From Psococerastis gibbosa (Eukaryota; Arthropoda; Insecta; Psocodea; Psocidae), in NCBI GenBank assembly GCA_963971405.1, contig OZ020486.1, forward strand, positions 24,513,419 to 24,577,418: a DNA stretch of 64,000 nt, read 5' to 3'. The notes under the pieces were generated by a model that was given only the letters and a program-made list of their open reading frames with translations, made no database searches and was not told where the DNA came from. The translations under genes and the position numbers were made by a program. This document shows positions 35,042 to 47,599 of this stretch, piece by piece (within the stretch, counting starts at the first letter, position 1; every line of letters starts with the position of its first letter).

Positions 35042-35415
35042 GGTGAGGTGGACGTCAGAGTCACTCTAAAGGATTTTTATGTATGGGTATATAATATATA
35101 TGTTTAAGAAGTGTTTATAAGAAGGGACATAGAAAGCTTATTTCTCTTTGTGGCGCTACCTCATTTTTGCCATTTACATGGAATCGCGGACACCTCTCAT
35201 CCTAGGCATCACATATATGTCAAACTGGGCGAAATGTAGATGAACATTTCTTCAAGTTTATGGCATTTGATTAATGCTAGTACCATCTATATTTCCTGCG
35301 AAATTTGAAGGAATGGATAGCGGGATGTCCAATTTCCTCATAGCGACGTTTGAAGTAAATTCGCTATCGCTTAGGCGGGTATTCCACTTGTCAGTTTTTT
35401 TCATTTGTGCATTAA

Positions 35416-35555
35416 AAAAGGAGACTATTATGTAGATACTTAACTTATCTATTATAAATTAAGTTATAATATAGAGACATCAATAATAAGTGTCTACCAT
35501 ATTATAACTTAATTTATAATAGATAAGTTAAGTATATAATATAATAGTCTCCTTA
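35416..35555. repeat. Short foldback (hairpin) element
   Basis: AAGGAGACTATTAT and CTTAACTTATCTATTATAAA face TTTATAATAGATAAGTTAAG and ATAGTCTCCTT. The arms are about 65 bp with a ~11-bp loop. It is probably a MITE that is palindromic end to end. Confidence 0.88.
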
Positions 35556-35559
35556 AAAC

Positions 35560-36120
35560 AAAAATCTCATCAATTATTGATGCACATATGGCGGAATATT
35601 ATAGCCGCCTAAGCAAAATGTCAGCAAACGGTTTATGAACCAGCCTCTATAATGACATCATATTTTTGCTTTTAGCTTATGGTAGGTTCGGAATGCGAGG
35701 CAAAAGTAGGTTCTGAGGGAGATTTAGCGGGAAAGGCTGTAGAAAGCTCGATATTGACTTTGCTAAGAGGAAAGTGGCATCATGGCGCAATAAATTCATC
35801 TCCATTAACGCCAAGTGCACTTAATCCCTCCAAATTTTACATCGCATTTAATTTAACCGAGGAGAAAAAATAGGGACAAATTGACGACGTTTCAGAAAAA
35901 TAATATGTGCCATAAGTCAACCATAGGTTAAGGACCTTCTTCAGTTTCTTAACAGTTTTATGTGGCTTAACCCTTTAAACTGAAAATGTATAGATTTCAG
36001 TTTCATAATCTGCGTAAAAATATGCCTACTGTGAATGAAAAGTAACAGTTGCGATAACAGTGTTGCAGTGTAGGTATGCGTGTAGAGCATGAAAGTAATG
36101 TATTTAACTAATAAATATTG
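35560..36120. other. No gene recognised
   Basis: A 64-codon frame (35679-35873, +) follows a pyrimidine-rich TTTTGCTTTTAG, but no domain is recognised and no consensus donor closes it. I do not call it an exon. Confidence 0.4.
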
Positions 36121-36123
36121 ATA

Positions 36124-36310
36124 TTCTATTACTAAGCCAACCTACCGGAGTTAGGGCTAAAGCCCTCTCTCACACTAAACTAGGAAGGCCCGGGACGGCC
36201 TGCTTTCCATGCCCTCCAAAGCATGGACAGAAAATGTAGCAAGTGTGAGGCTCGAACCAACAACCTTTCCGGCGAAAGTTGGAGTTTGTACCACTACTCT
36301 TCATGTCCTG
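36124..36310 (-). repeat. tRNA-derived SINE (family 1)
   Basis: Same architecture as 33127-33332: minus-strand B box GGTTCGAGCC, body CATGCTTTGGAGGGCATGGA and tail CTTAGTAATAGAA. The A box region is diverged (GAGTAGTGGTACAAACTCC). Confidence 0.85.
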
Positions 36311-37201
36311 ACAATAATTAACACACGCCTACAATATCACCGATTTAAAGTTTTCAATCGTGATATTCTATCCTGGCAAATTGCAAACACACTAAAATCG
36401 CTTAAATTGATAAACGACCTTTATCGCTGTCGAATGTCGATCGATCGCCAAGCGAATAATAAATGGCTTTACTTCTAATTAGCGAAAAAAATCAGCTTGG
36501 AGTAATCTAAAGCTATAATGTTTAGGTATATATTAGGCTAGATTTATTTCCCCTTGTGTTTGTTTTTAGAATAAGCAGCTGCTACTGCTACTTCAAATAT
36601 TTTTTTTCAGTAGATGCTGTTGAGGCAAAAAAGGAATAATTTGAAGGTTAATTTTCTGGTTAAATTGGGTCTCAGCTTCAGCAGAAATAATGAGTCGGTG
36701 AAACACCATTGATTGGCTACGTAATGACGTCATCGTTCGTGTTTAAAATGTAATAGGTATGAGATGTCGGGAGGGAGGGAGGGGGGGGGGGGTTCTAATA
36801 AGCAATGAGCTTTCTCACAGTAACCTCATATTAACCTGAAAACCGTTGGCTCCAACTATTGTAACTTTCAAAGTCGAGAATCGCAGGTGTTGCTAGTATT
36901 AATACTGTACACTATTTTAATTTCGTGTTCAGGCTCTTGGCGCTCTTCTAATACCAATATTTCCTATCAAGATTAATTGATTTACTTATGTATACAAGTA
37001 TTTAGATCCTTACAGAAAATATTCAAGGGCGTCGTGAAGAAGAAGGGGGGGGGGGTAGGGGTCTAAGGTCACACTATTCCACTGATGTCACAATCACAAC
37101 GATTGGTTGGCAGGAACTCCTATGCATATCATCCTCCAACTCTCACGAGACGGTGGTTTGCAGAACTTTTTGCCTGCTGAAATAGGTACTATTTGTGTAG
37201 T
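36311..37201. other. No gene recognised
   Basis: Contains G-rich tracts at about 36769-36792 and 37046-37058. No coding sequence or element edge was found. Confidence 0.45.
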
Positions 37202-37209
37202 ACGGTGTC

Positions 37210-37416
37210 CACGGCCGTGCCCAGGGGGGCGGTCCCCCCCCCCCCCCCCCCCCCCCGAAATATATTTTTTATGTAAACCGGTATTGTTTGAAGAATTGGA
37301 ATAAATTTATTTGAGTTTGAACACTGGATATATAATTAACTATCATGAATAAATTATTACGTAAAAATATATTTGGACCCCCCCCCCCCCGTAATCAAAC
37401 CCTGGACACGGCCTTG
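37210..37416. mobile_element. hAT-type MITE, TSD with one mismatch
   Basis: The ends are CACGGCCGTGCCCAGG and CCTGGACACGGCCTTG. The flanks ACGGTGTC (37202-37209) and ACTGTGTC (37417-37424) differ at one base. A 22-base C run followed by GAAATATAT at the left and another C run at the right are in the same orientation. Confidence 0.88.
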
Positions 37417-37424
37417 ACTGTGTC

Positions 37425-38339
37425 TAAGAACAGATGCAATAATACAATAATAATTGTGAAAGCTCGTCGCGAAAGTCCCAAGAATGAAATGAAAATCGGT
37501 CATCATTTCCCACCATCCTGAAAGTTCTAAACTTTTTACTGCCTTAAATCTGGCATTTACATTTTCATAATAATTAACTCTGGAGTTTCAAAGTTGTTCG
37601 AGTTGATCATAATTCTTCTGCAGTGCAGCAAGGGGAGATTTTGAGATTTAAGGTAGGCTATATACATGTACCTTTCACGTTTTGGCAGATTCATTTTGGG
37701 TATTTGTTGGTCGGTTTTGAACTACGACTTGTACTCGTACAATAGTAGACGGTTGATTGTGCACTTATATTATAAACAAATGCCTACTTTAGCCACTTTA
37801 GGTACAGAAACCTCAGACCATATGGTTGTTCTAATTTTTTTTCGTCCTTTGGGTACTTTTGTTCAAATTTGGCACGGTATCTCATATCTGAGCTGTGGCA
37901 TCAAGAGATGATCAAGTGTAGTTTTTTTAATTTCAAGACAAGATCATGATTGATATCATCAAAATTGAGACATCATTCATCACTTATTCAGCAGTGACTA
38001 GAAAATCACATGGGACAATAGAACGAAAATGCGCATAGGTATTGATCGGCGTAACCCTAACTTGGAAATAAATGTTTCAAGATAAAACAGGAACACTGCA
38101 AATCATGGCGCGGCATTCCAAAGGATCTTGTTGAAATATTCACGGATTTCTCACAATTTGTCAGTAGAGAATGTTGCCCTTTGAGGTTGATGTATTAAAC
38201 GCTGAAATTTATTAGAGGAGGAAACAGACCTGCTATTATATAAATACAAATACATTTCTTAAGTTAGTAGGTTCCGTGTGTTATTAGGATGGTAAGCAAA
38301 ACAGAAAAATGGAAATCCATATTGATTGATTGATTTTAT
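37425..38339. other. No gene recognised
   Basis: AT-rich. An 81-codon plus-strand frame (37666-37911) shows no domain. Confidence 0.45.
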
Positions 38340-38460
38340 AAAAAGTTAATCGCGTATAAACAATTTATTGAATGCGTCGAGTTACGACACGTCTCCGATG
38401 GCAAGGTGTGTAGAGACTCGCACAAGTACAAGCACGCTACCACTTTGCCACCGAAGTCGC
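38340..38460 (-). repeat. tRNA-derived SINE (family 2)
   Basis: On the minus strand GGTGGCAAAGTGGTAGCGTG resembles an A box and TGTGCGAGTCTC a B box. The body contains CACACCTTGCCATCGGAGAC. The same order occurs at 57197-57373, and a fragment at 14879-14975. Confidence 0.8.
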
Positions 38461-38749
38461 TTAAATAGATGAATATGATAGACGAAAATATGATTTACTA
38501 AAATGAAACTATGTCATAATTGAGGACCAAACAAAAGGATTTAAATTGCTAGTACCTTACAGTACGTACTGCACAGTTTTGAAACTATAGTGAAGATTGT
38601 CAATGAACACTTTTACTGCGAGTACTATACTGTGCCTATGGGTATCGCACGGGGTAGTAGTAATGTTCACCTACACGCCTTATTCCAGAAGACCATTTTT
38701 AAAGCGGACTCTTAACGCTCGAAAAAAGTCCAAATAAAATGACAGCAAG

Positions 38750-38925
38750 ATGCGCAGATGTTGACGAAACGTTTGGAAGTTCACTTTCACTTCGACCACG
38801 GCCCATCAGCCCGGATTCTACTGGTTCCTCATTCGACTCCGGCCGTGAAAGCCTTTGCAGTTATAAAAACAACAAATTTTGGGGTGCTAATTTTCTAAGT
38901 AGCATATCCTCTTAAGAGGGCGGAT
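38750..38925 (+). repeat. Two adjoining repeat fragments
   Basis: The part up to 38873 matches the reverse complement of 757-880. The part from 38871 (CAAATTTTGGGGTGCTAATT to CCTCTTAAGAGG) matches the right end of the MITE at 15871-16268. Confidence 0.7.
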
Positions 38926-40082
38926 CAAATTTGAACGAGATTTATTTTTACATAAATTCTGCAATGATTGTCGGAAGGGTTTTTGCTCAGATGGTATGAA
39001 CTTTCACGCGTCTGGTGTGCAGTGCGCCAATCACAAAGAAATAAAATTAGCTCAAATGGGGTGGGAGGTACTGAAACACCCCCCATATAGTCCAGACCTC
39101 TCGTCTTGCGATTTTCATAGCTGCTTGTTCCAATGTAGGAGACTTTGAGATGCTAAAGTTTCCAGAGTGATGATGAGGTAAGAAGCCTTCGTGCTCCATC
39201 AATGGCTCCACAATTTCTCACGGTTATTCGGCGAAGACGGGTTAAATAAGTTGGGAAAAGTGTGTTTTCAGATTTTCAGAGGAGGAAACGATGCTGGAAA
39301 TTAATGATAATTTAAAAAAGTTCATATTTGATCCCCTAGTATGTGCTAATGTGCCATTGGCGAAAAAAATTGAATAAAAACATTTTCCATTTAAGCCTAC
39401 TAGCTCGTGAGGTATGTTAAAGTACAAGTCAATGTCTCATAACGAACAGTACTGATTATTTTTAGTGCAGGTGCTTGTATATTTTGTGTGCATTAGTATA
39501 TAGTATTTTGCTCTCAATATTAGAGGAAGGTAAATATATACAAAATTTGTATTTTCCACTTTATACGAATTTTGTAGCCGCGGGATGAAATGTAACGCAA
39601 TAATATTTAAAATTTAAATTATTTACAAGGATTAAACACAGAGAGAGAGAGACTCTGGTTGAATGCGCAATTAACAGAAAAGGCACTTCGTAATCCGGTC
39701 AACAAACATAAATAAATGTTTTCATCATTTTTATGCCAAAGAGTATGCCAACATTAAATTAGTTTTTTGAATGTGTGTACAGTATCTAACGACATGCGTC
39801 CAGGGTAAAGCGTGAAATTAGGAGAAAGTCATTGGAGCACGACATGGATACCTCGTGGTGAGAATAGCTGAGTGGATTCATAACTGCCTGGCAACTTGTT
39901 GGGGGGGGGGGGGCAGGAAGGGGTGTGCTATTTATAACGCTTCGGTGTTTTACAGTTTTGGGGTGCCTGGTTAATTAATTCCTCATGTCATATCACATTT
40001 AGAAAAAACTATCTGGATGGATATGGGAGTGACATCAAGCATAGCATAGTGTATTAAGGGCAAACCGGAGTCGCCGATATTC
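38926..40082. other. No gene recognised
   Basis: Contains a GA microsatellite at about 39640-39652 and a G14 run at 39900-39913. No domain-bearing frame. Confidence 0.45.
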
Positions 40083-40404
40083 CATTTGCGTGTAAACTTT
40101 AATTTCTCATGAAATATGGAACGCAGAACATTGAAAAAATGCTGAATGGAAAGAAGAATTTTTTCTCCTAATTTTGATATATAGTATGATACAATCATCA
40201 ATACCAATCGGCTGTAGTTTGTGAACTTGATAAGTAAAAAATAACGGTCACTCAGGAGTTCATCAACTGTGGCGAATTGGGGTTAGTTAAGGCCACATAC
40301 TATACATCAAAATTAGGAGAAAAAATTCTTCTTGCCATTCAGCATTTTTTCATTGTTCTGCGTTCCATATTTCATAAGAAATTGAAGTTTGAACAGAAAA
40401 TGTA
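40083..40404. repeat. Foldback element
   Basis: The left arm (40083-40190) recurs inverted at 40297-40404. Paired landmarks are GAAATATGGAACGCAGAACA with TGTTCTGCGTTCCATATTTC, and TTCTCCTAATTTTGAT with ATCAAAATTAGGAGAA. The loop is about 106 bp. Confidence 0.9.
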
Positions 40405-40410
40405 ATATCA

Positions 40411-42574
40411 ATGAAACCCACTGTTGACCCAAACATCTCTAGGTCTGACAAATTGTGCACTACAACAATTACCAACATTAGTTAATCTCGTCATCAGCTT
40501 TCCCATTTTGTGATGGGGGGGGGGGGGGGGTCTTACATATTCTATACAAGTGCTTATAGTTCTTTTATATCCATATAATCATCAATTACCGGAATCAATA
40601 ACAATAAATAGTGAATGCGTCAATAACATACGGCTAATAAGTCGAACTAAGTGGCATTTTACTTAACTCCCCCACAAAAAAATTATCTTAGCTTAAAACA
40701 AAAATATAAAAATATTGCCCCGCCTATACTATACTATAAAATAAATAAATATAATACTATACTATATATACAAGTCACCACCTCACCAGCCTGCTAAATC
40801 AAAGAGCCGCAAATGAGACATTTAAATTTCTCGCGCAAATCTGAATTGCTTATTATTGGTTTTAATGGTATGGGTTAACTATTACGAGCTTGTCGATAAG
40901 GGAGGGGGTGGGGGCGGGAGTAACCACATGACAAACAGATTGTCATGACATTATATGGAACTTGAGTAAGAGCAATGAGGCAAGGAGGGGTGGGGGGGGG
41001 GGTGTGTAATATTTGGTGCTCCGCCAATTTATGGCGGCATTGTGTCGCCTTAACTTCATTATCCTCCCTCCATAGAGCTCCATTTACAGCGTAGCCATTA
41101 CGACTAAACTGGTTTGTCATTTTGCAGGGTAATTGCAAGGACAATAGTGTTACTCATGATTATACCAATAAGCTAAAGCCCAAATTAGCATATTATCCTG
41201 TGCTTGATTTTATATATCGATTCTCGCAGGTTGTACATTAATGGCCAGTCCCACAGCAAGAGCTGCTTACAGCTTAAGAGGAAGCTAGCTGACAGTAGAT
41301 GTTGGCCACCTTTATTATTGCAATTTTTGAATGACTTTTTATAGGCCTATTTATAATTGCCCATAGTTCCCTTGTTCAATGCCAACGACCCCATGGATTT
41401 TGGACATTGCATGTATTGTTTCCGTATGAATTCGTGGCCATTGGCAAACTGGTATACGTTCTCGATGTCATCTATATAATCAATTCACACTTTTATTTTG
41501 TACTTTGTAATTGGGGCAACCCTGTATTTGTACAATATATATATTTCTATTTCTATTTCTATTACATACACCGGCTACAATAATGGACAAGCTGAGACAA
41601 GCTTACCAACGAAACAGGCAATAGCATGACTTAGCCAAGTACAGATACGAGTCACCCCGAAATTTCCTGGTTCATATGTTTAATTAATTTGATAGGCCCA
41701 CGTAAATTATAAAGATTTGGTGTCACAGAGCAGCTAGGGCCTAGGGGTATTTTTAATTTTTCTTTTGATAATTCGGTACATTTCTATCCAGGATCAGTTT
41801 AACGGAAAAATCGCTACACCACAAAAAAAACTTCTACTACCTCTACTACTTCGGTCTTATACTAGGCCTAGCCAGACACAACAAAACAAACTATAATTTG
41901 TCGTTCCTCATGTCCTTTTTTGGTCAATATTTCATTAAACCCAACAGTACATCTATATAATAAATATATATATATAAACAAATATAAAAAATACATGTAT
42001 TATATTATACAGCACATTTGACAGTAGATATATGTACGGTACATATCCCTAGGCCTAGTAGGTGATTGCAGCACAAATGCAACAGCATTGCAAATTCTGA
42101 AATATCTATACCAATTAAGGGCTGTTATCTAGGTAACTAACCGGTAACAAAAATCTTGAATTTATAAAATTTTCTTTGCAGCTGCGCGTAGAAAAAGCGT
42201 GGGGTAATTGATTGTTTACCAAGGCGGAAATCATCATCCAATCCTCTCGTACCTTAGAATTCATGACTAATTAAATGAATAATGCATGGAAGCGTTCGAG
42301 AAAAATAGCAAAAAAGAGAATCTGCGGAGTTCTGACATTTTTATGAGTCTGAAAACGCGCCATTAACCCCACTTCCACTGCTTAACATATTGTTTTGCTT
42401 TACAATGCATTCAATAGAAAGAAAAATACCATGTACAATAGTGCCATTATATGTTTTTATAAAATAGGTCCTAAGAGGTACATTATTTGCACGAATTTCT
42501 TATGTTTCATGACATAAATACTGTAGTACGACTATACGTCTCGATCGACGACAACAATCTTGATGGGTTCCTGT
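40411..42574. other. No gene recognised
   Basis: Long AT-rich stretch. It has G runs at about 40516-40530 and 40990-41002 and TATATA tracts near 41530 and 41960. The 89-codon minus frame at 40875-41144 has no domain. Confidence 0.5.
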
Positions 42575-42582
42575 GCATGCAC

Positions 42583-42764
42583 TAGACCCGTACCCAAGGG
42601 GGGGGGGGCAAGGGGGCTATGGCCCCCTCTAAATTTGATGAAAAACAATAAATAATGTAAGAGTTTCAGCTAAAACTACTAAAACACTACGGATGTACCT
42701 ATCATTTATATTCATATTCATATTCATACCCCTCCCCCCAAATTAAATCCTGGGTACGGGTCTG
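42583..42764. mobile_element. hAT-type MITE, TSD with one mismatch
   Basis: The ends are TAGACCCGTACCC and GGGTACGGGTCTG. The flanks GCATGCAC (42575-42582) and GCATGCAT (42765-42772) differ at one base. A G run lies inside the left end, and AGGGGGCTATGGCCCCCT forms a small palindrome. Confidence 0.87.
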
Positions 42765-42772
42765 GCATGCAT

Positions 42773-43467
42773 GATGATAATATTGCATATTATCTAGTTT
42801 TCAACTGAACTTTTTTGTGTACTTATATAATCACTTAATAAGGCTAGATTAAGCGAATTATTTAATCACGCTAATTGCTGAAAATTTTGAAAAATGCTTC
42901 CAAAAAACTAGCCTGCATTTAAACATTTTGAACATTCATAGAAACTACAATATTTAGTTCCCATTATCAATGCATAAATATCACTAAAATGAGATCTGAT
43001 TTCAAATAGAAGTAGCCTACAGAATCATCGAGAGATGAGAGAGAGTGAGAAGAAGGGAAATTATTAATTTTAACTAAGGTTAAGAAACCTGGAAAGAGCC
43101 TAGCTGAATGTAAATGTGTACCAATGCAGATAGAGGTACTCAACTGTAGCTATAGTACTGTACGTACCTACTCAGATTATATCTTGAAGCAAAGATTTCT
43201 CTGAAGTACGATCTACGCACTATAACTGTCATTAACAAAAATACAATATAGTCTACTCGTAATTTTTTAAATTTATATTTTTAACACTGAAGTAAAATAA
43301 TAGTCAAAATAGTTATATTTTCTGATTTAACATTTTTGCCATTTAACGTTGTCCGTTATTATTATTATTATTATTGTTATAAATATATGCCATGTTGTAG
43401 AGTCTAACCTCGTATAGGCACAAAGAGCATACAATATGCAAAGGAAAATATGGCTTTGCAAGCAAAA
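42773..43467. other. No gene recognised
   Basis: AT-rich; an ATT microsatellite lies at about 43357-43375. Nothing else seen. Confidence 0.45.
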
Positions 43468-43530
43468 CGATTGCATGTAGTAATCTAGTCTCTGGATATA
43501 CGATTGCATGCAGTAATCTAGTCTTTTTTG
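43468..43530. repeat. Short tandem duplication
   Basis: ACGATTGCATGTAGTAATCT is followed about 32 bases later by ACGATTGCATGCAGTAATCT, each continuing AGTCT. Two units. Confidence 0.85.
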
Positions 43531-43711
43531 ATAGGAAGGATGATACTCTATTGATCGAAAAAGGCAAATGACATCATTTGCGTAAGAATTAGACATGGGA
43601 GCCAGACTACCTTTCATGTCCCAAAAGATTTCCCTCAAATGCCTTTATTTCAGGAAGGTGAAGTCACTAATCTAACATTAAAAATAATGGACACAAGCCA
43701 GTGAGATAATA

Positions 43712-44220
43712 GACGATTTCTTTTAAATTCACATATATTGTAGTCGCTACTAATGTTAACAAAATGCGGGAGGGTCGCTTGCCCCTTGATAGTTGGCTTC
43801 TGGGGTTAAAATAAATAAAACTAACTAAATTTTAATGAAAAATGACTAAAAAATCACCTTTCTATCGATGATTTCTACCTTCAGGCATGTTTTAAGTGTT
43901 AAATTGAGTAACGAAACCGGACAGGTTGCTTTCCCAAAAAACTATTTGGTTTGTGCAAAAACGTTTTTGAAAAAATGAAAATTCACGCTCAAATGCATTG
44001 CGTGCCCTGCCATTATTGCTGTGTGGTAATGTAATGTAATGTCTGACCTATCTAGAATTTACTTCACCTCCAGTGACGTCAGGTGGACAAACCCCCCCCC
44101 CACCCCCCAGATGTCCGAAATTTAACAATAGGAAAATTATTTACCATGAAATTACTCATTTTCTCTATCCACTAATTGATAAATTGGAAAGCATGTTCGA
44201 GTAAACTCGGACCGGTTCTT
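43712..44220 (+). mobile_element. Family M repeat, copy 4 (left end missing)
   Basis: It matches the right 60 percent of copies 2 and 3, from ACGATTTCTTTTAAATTCAC through the C run to AACTCGGACCGGTTCTT. The microsatellite half is absent. Confidence 0.85.
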
Positions 44221-45303
44221 ATAATATGGGCAATATATACATGAATTTGCTTATATATATGTACACACATATATTATATATATATATATCCTTTTTCCTT
44301 TCGAAAACAGATCCAAAATGGAAAAACCAATTTCCCTGCTAAGGAAAAGTAGAAAGTTACAATCATGGGATGTTTCTTGGGTCACGTCACACACCATTTG
44401 ACATTGATCGATTGAAATGAAATTTTTCAAGATCGACAAGAGCTGACTAAGAAACTCTTGCCAGGGACCCAAATTGAATTTGTTGAGGGCTATGACAAAT
44501 AATTCGCATAGGTGTAGATTGAATGATAAAACAGATAGGATTTACTGAAGCAGTTGAGATTGAATTACTTATTCCTGTATTATTAGAATTTTCCGGACGT
44601 GCCTTTATGACATAAACGTTTCTTTAGAAGATTTATTGACATAAATATTTTGTTTTTAATATATAGACTGCTGATGGTGCGTGAAAGATTACAGTTGGCC
44701 CTTTCTTGTCCTGGTGGCAGAGATATAGGCCTACAAACTAAAAATACAATTACTAAAAAAATATAGGTCTACTCGTCCAAAAAAGAATATTTTTGAATTA
44801 GAGGATTGGATATTTTTGGTTAGAGGATTGAATATAGGTTTAGTTTGTGCGGTAGTTGTTTTTCACATTTTCACATCGGCTCTGACAAGCATTGAATGCT
44901 TTCAGTTTTATCTCAATGTTGCTTAAATGCAGGAAAATTTCAGTGGCTGGAAAATCTGGAAAAGCATTAAGAAACACAATGACGAAAGATATTTCCAAAG
45001 TAAGCATTATCCCAAGATAAATTGCCACTAATTTTGTTACTTCAGTCCACACAATAGAGCTTCGCCATTATTGTCAGCATCTACAAAGCACTTAACAATT
45101 TGATAATAGGCAATTTCTCACCACGTGTATTCTCCTTTTTTTTCCATAGCATTAATTTTAGAATTAATTCGCGAAACGTTTTCACAAGTCACGGGATAGA
45201 GGGAGGGGGGGGGGGGTATAGAGGTACATAGGTCTGTGACAATTATTTATACTGAATACTGTGACCGGTTTTAGGCATGGACATGTACTACGTATGTACA
45301 CAC
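44221..45303. other. No gene recognised
   Basis: Contains an AT microsatellite at about 44268-44290 and a G11 tract near 45208. No domain-bearing frame. Confidence 0.45.
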
Positions 45304-45311
45304 AGTATGTA

Positions 45312-46298
45312 CAGTGCCGGGATTGGCTAAGGGGCCACCGGGGGCATGGCCCCAGGGCCCGCTCAAAAAAGGGGCCCCCACAAAAAGCCACAAAATACAG
45401 TAGATATAGATTAGGATACCAAAAACAAACCAATAAGGCAAACACATCTTCCCATAATTGACCAGTTTATGCTGTCACTGGATCGTTGAAAGTTGAGAAT
45501 TGAATACATTTAGCGCGGTAACATGAATATGTCTACCTCATGAAATTGAATAAACTTTACTGCTGTTCAAATCGTAAATTTCAACTATTTTGGGCCTATT
45601 TTTTCAAAATTTTTCCTCCCGGGGTGACCCCCGGGACCCCCTCTTTAGCCTAACTGATATTATTATTTATATGAATAAGCATTCCTTTGTAAGCTTTATC
45701 AAATATATATTTTACTGCTGTTAAAATGCTTTAGACCCCTGTGGTATAGGATTGAGTATTGTTGTGTAAGCGTTTACTGTATTTACCGTTAAGAGTGTGT
45801 ATGAACTGTAAGTAGGTTAGAGAGGAAGTTATATGTAGAGGTACCTTGCATGGTACGAGGGATTAGAGATAGAACCATGAAAGAGTTAACAATACAGTAC
45901 AATACTCGAAGTTATGTGAATTATTATTACAGACCTTACTTCACCCCACTATTTTGCACGTATATTTCAAATTTTTTCCGCGGGGAAGACCCCCGGGCCC
46001 CCCTCTTCACGTTAAATGCAATATTATTTCTGTACAATCTCATCCGTCGTAATGTTAACATTACGATTTAGTCCGCATATCCACTAGCACACTAGATAGT
46101 ATACAATCGCCACAGCCACCCCCGAAAAAAAATCCTGGGTACGGGCTTGTCTGGCATCCAGATTCATCTGTCTCCATTTTATATTAAATTGATAGTGGAA
46201 TATTCGTATATACATTCGGGTATAAGACTTTTCTGCTCGAGAAAGGGCCCCCACACAATTCCGGCCCAAGGGTCCCCACAAGGCCAAACCCGGCACTG
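45312..46298. mobile_element. hAT-type element carrying an inverted GTAGCC-family insert
   Basis: It begins CAGTGCCGGGATTGGC and ends GGCCAAACCCGGCACTG. The exact duplication AGTATGTA flanks it (45304-45311 and 46299-46306). Subterminal GGGGCCCCC-type blocks face each other. From about 45490 to 46149 it contains an inverted GTAGCC-family copy ending CCTGGGTACGGGCTTG, which is probably a later insertion with an eroded left end. No transposase frame. Confidence 0.93.
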
Positions 46299-46611
46299 AG
46301 TATGTAGGTTACTTATACTAAAAAAAATAGGATAAACTGATGTGAATAATACTTAATTTTAATAAAATTCAAAGCAAACACGGTTTTTGTTGCAAATTTG
46401 CAAAATAATTTTTATTGCTGTGAGTCAGTAAATATTTTCTGCCAGAGCACAAACATTTGAAACATTATAGCAAATCCCTTCAGTCCTAATCTCTAATCCA
46501 CCGTTGTGCTCCTCTTTACATTGATAGATAGCGATATTTTATAGATAGCTTGTTATTTTACCTGTGTTTCCATAAGGCAAAGGTTTTTCTTTTAAAGTAG
46601 CTGCAAAAATA

Positions 46612-46940
46612 AAAGAACCGGTCCGAGTATACGACTTGAACATTATTTTTGAGAAATAATTTTTTTTTAGATTATTGAGGGTAAAACCCCCTATAATTGA
46701 GTTAGCCCGCCCAAAGAAAAACAAATTGTCCCGTGGTATGATGCTTGTGGACCTACATGCCAAATTTCATTCAAATCCACAGAGTAGTTTGCCCACAAAT
46801 CGATGAACAGACAGACAGACAGACAGACAGACATTCCATAAAAAACACTTTTTTGGGTTCCTGAGACCTCAAAACGTGTAAATCCGTTGAAATCTCGGAA
46901 TGGATTTTTTTGACCATCACAAAGCTTTCTTTATACTGCA
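46612..46940 (-). mobile_element. Family M repeat, copy 5 (internal deletion)
   Basis: It starts AAAGAACCGGTCCGAG like copy 1, then jumps to the TTGAGTTAGCCC region and a CAGA array (about 46806-46832). It ends near AAAGCTTTCTTTATACT. Some 450 bp of the middle is missing. Confidence 0.82.
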
Positions 46941-47599
46941 TAGTACTAGTATAATTACCCCCCCCCCCCCCCCCCATAGACAGATAGTATAAGTCGCACA
47001 CGGGCCCTTGCCTTGCGATATGGACTTAAGAAAACGCTGTAACATGGCATTATTGTATTGTAATATTATATTATTATTATAATTTATCAAAATTAGTAGA
47101 TAGAGAAGAAAAAGACAAAAATGGGAAATTCATTTTTTGTACAAAATAGTGGGAAGTCATACAATAGAAGAGTGGAAGAGTGATGGTGTTGGAGTAACAT
47201 AATAATGAACAGAATAATTCAAGCACAGTAAATTAGACTGTTCAGAGAGGAGTAGGACAGAAAAGGGACAGAAGGGGTGGGGGACGGGAGAGGGCATTAA
47301 ATAATAAAGAACAAGTTCGCGTAGCGCTGGTGAAAGACTTGGGGGTAAGCTTGAACCAGCGAGCTGGGCGAACAAACGAATGTAGACGAACACCCACTGG
47401 CAATCTGCCGCCAAGTTTACAATGAGTTTAATGTGTTTTGATGCGGTTATCCTCAGCAGTATGTACACTGTAGTACACACGTATTCTAGTTAGTTGTGCC
47501 TTCATTTTTTTTTAGAATTTAAATTTATAATATCTGTACATATTATAAAATAAAATTTAACAGTGCGTCACATAGAATAAGCCTCGTTGATATGTAGTT
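46941..47599. other. No gene recognised
   Basis: Contains a C17 tract at about 46959-46975 and, at about 47084-47112, a fragment of the family M end (TTATCAAAATTAGTAGATAG). The 107-codon minus frame at 47157-47480 has no domain. Confidence 0.45.

Noticed and set aside
35679-35873. Possible exon after TTTTGCTTTTAG
   Set aside because: No consensus donor and no recognisable domain; phase cannot be matched to either IQ exon.
43327-43638. 103-codon minus frame with repeated LDYYMQS
   Set aside because: The repetition comes from a 32-bp tandem duplication and an ATT microsatellite.
47157-47480. 107-codon minus frame as a possible small secreted or membrane protein
   Set aside because: Hydrophobic stretches arise from T-rich DNA; no family, no splice context, no repeat of the frame elsewhere.
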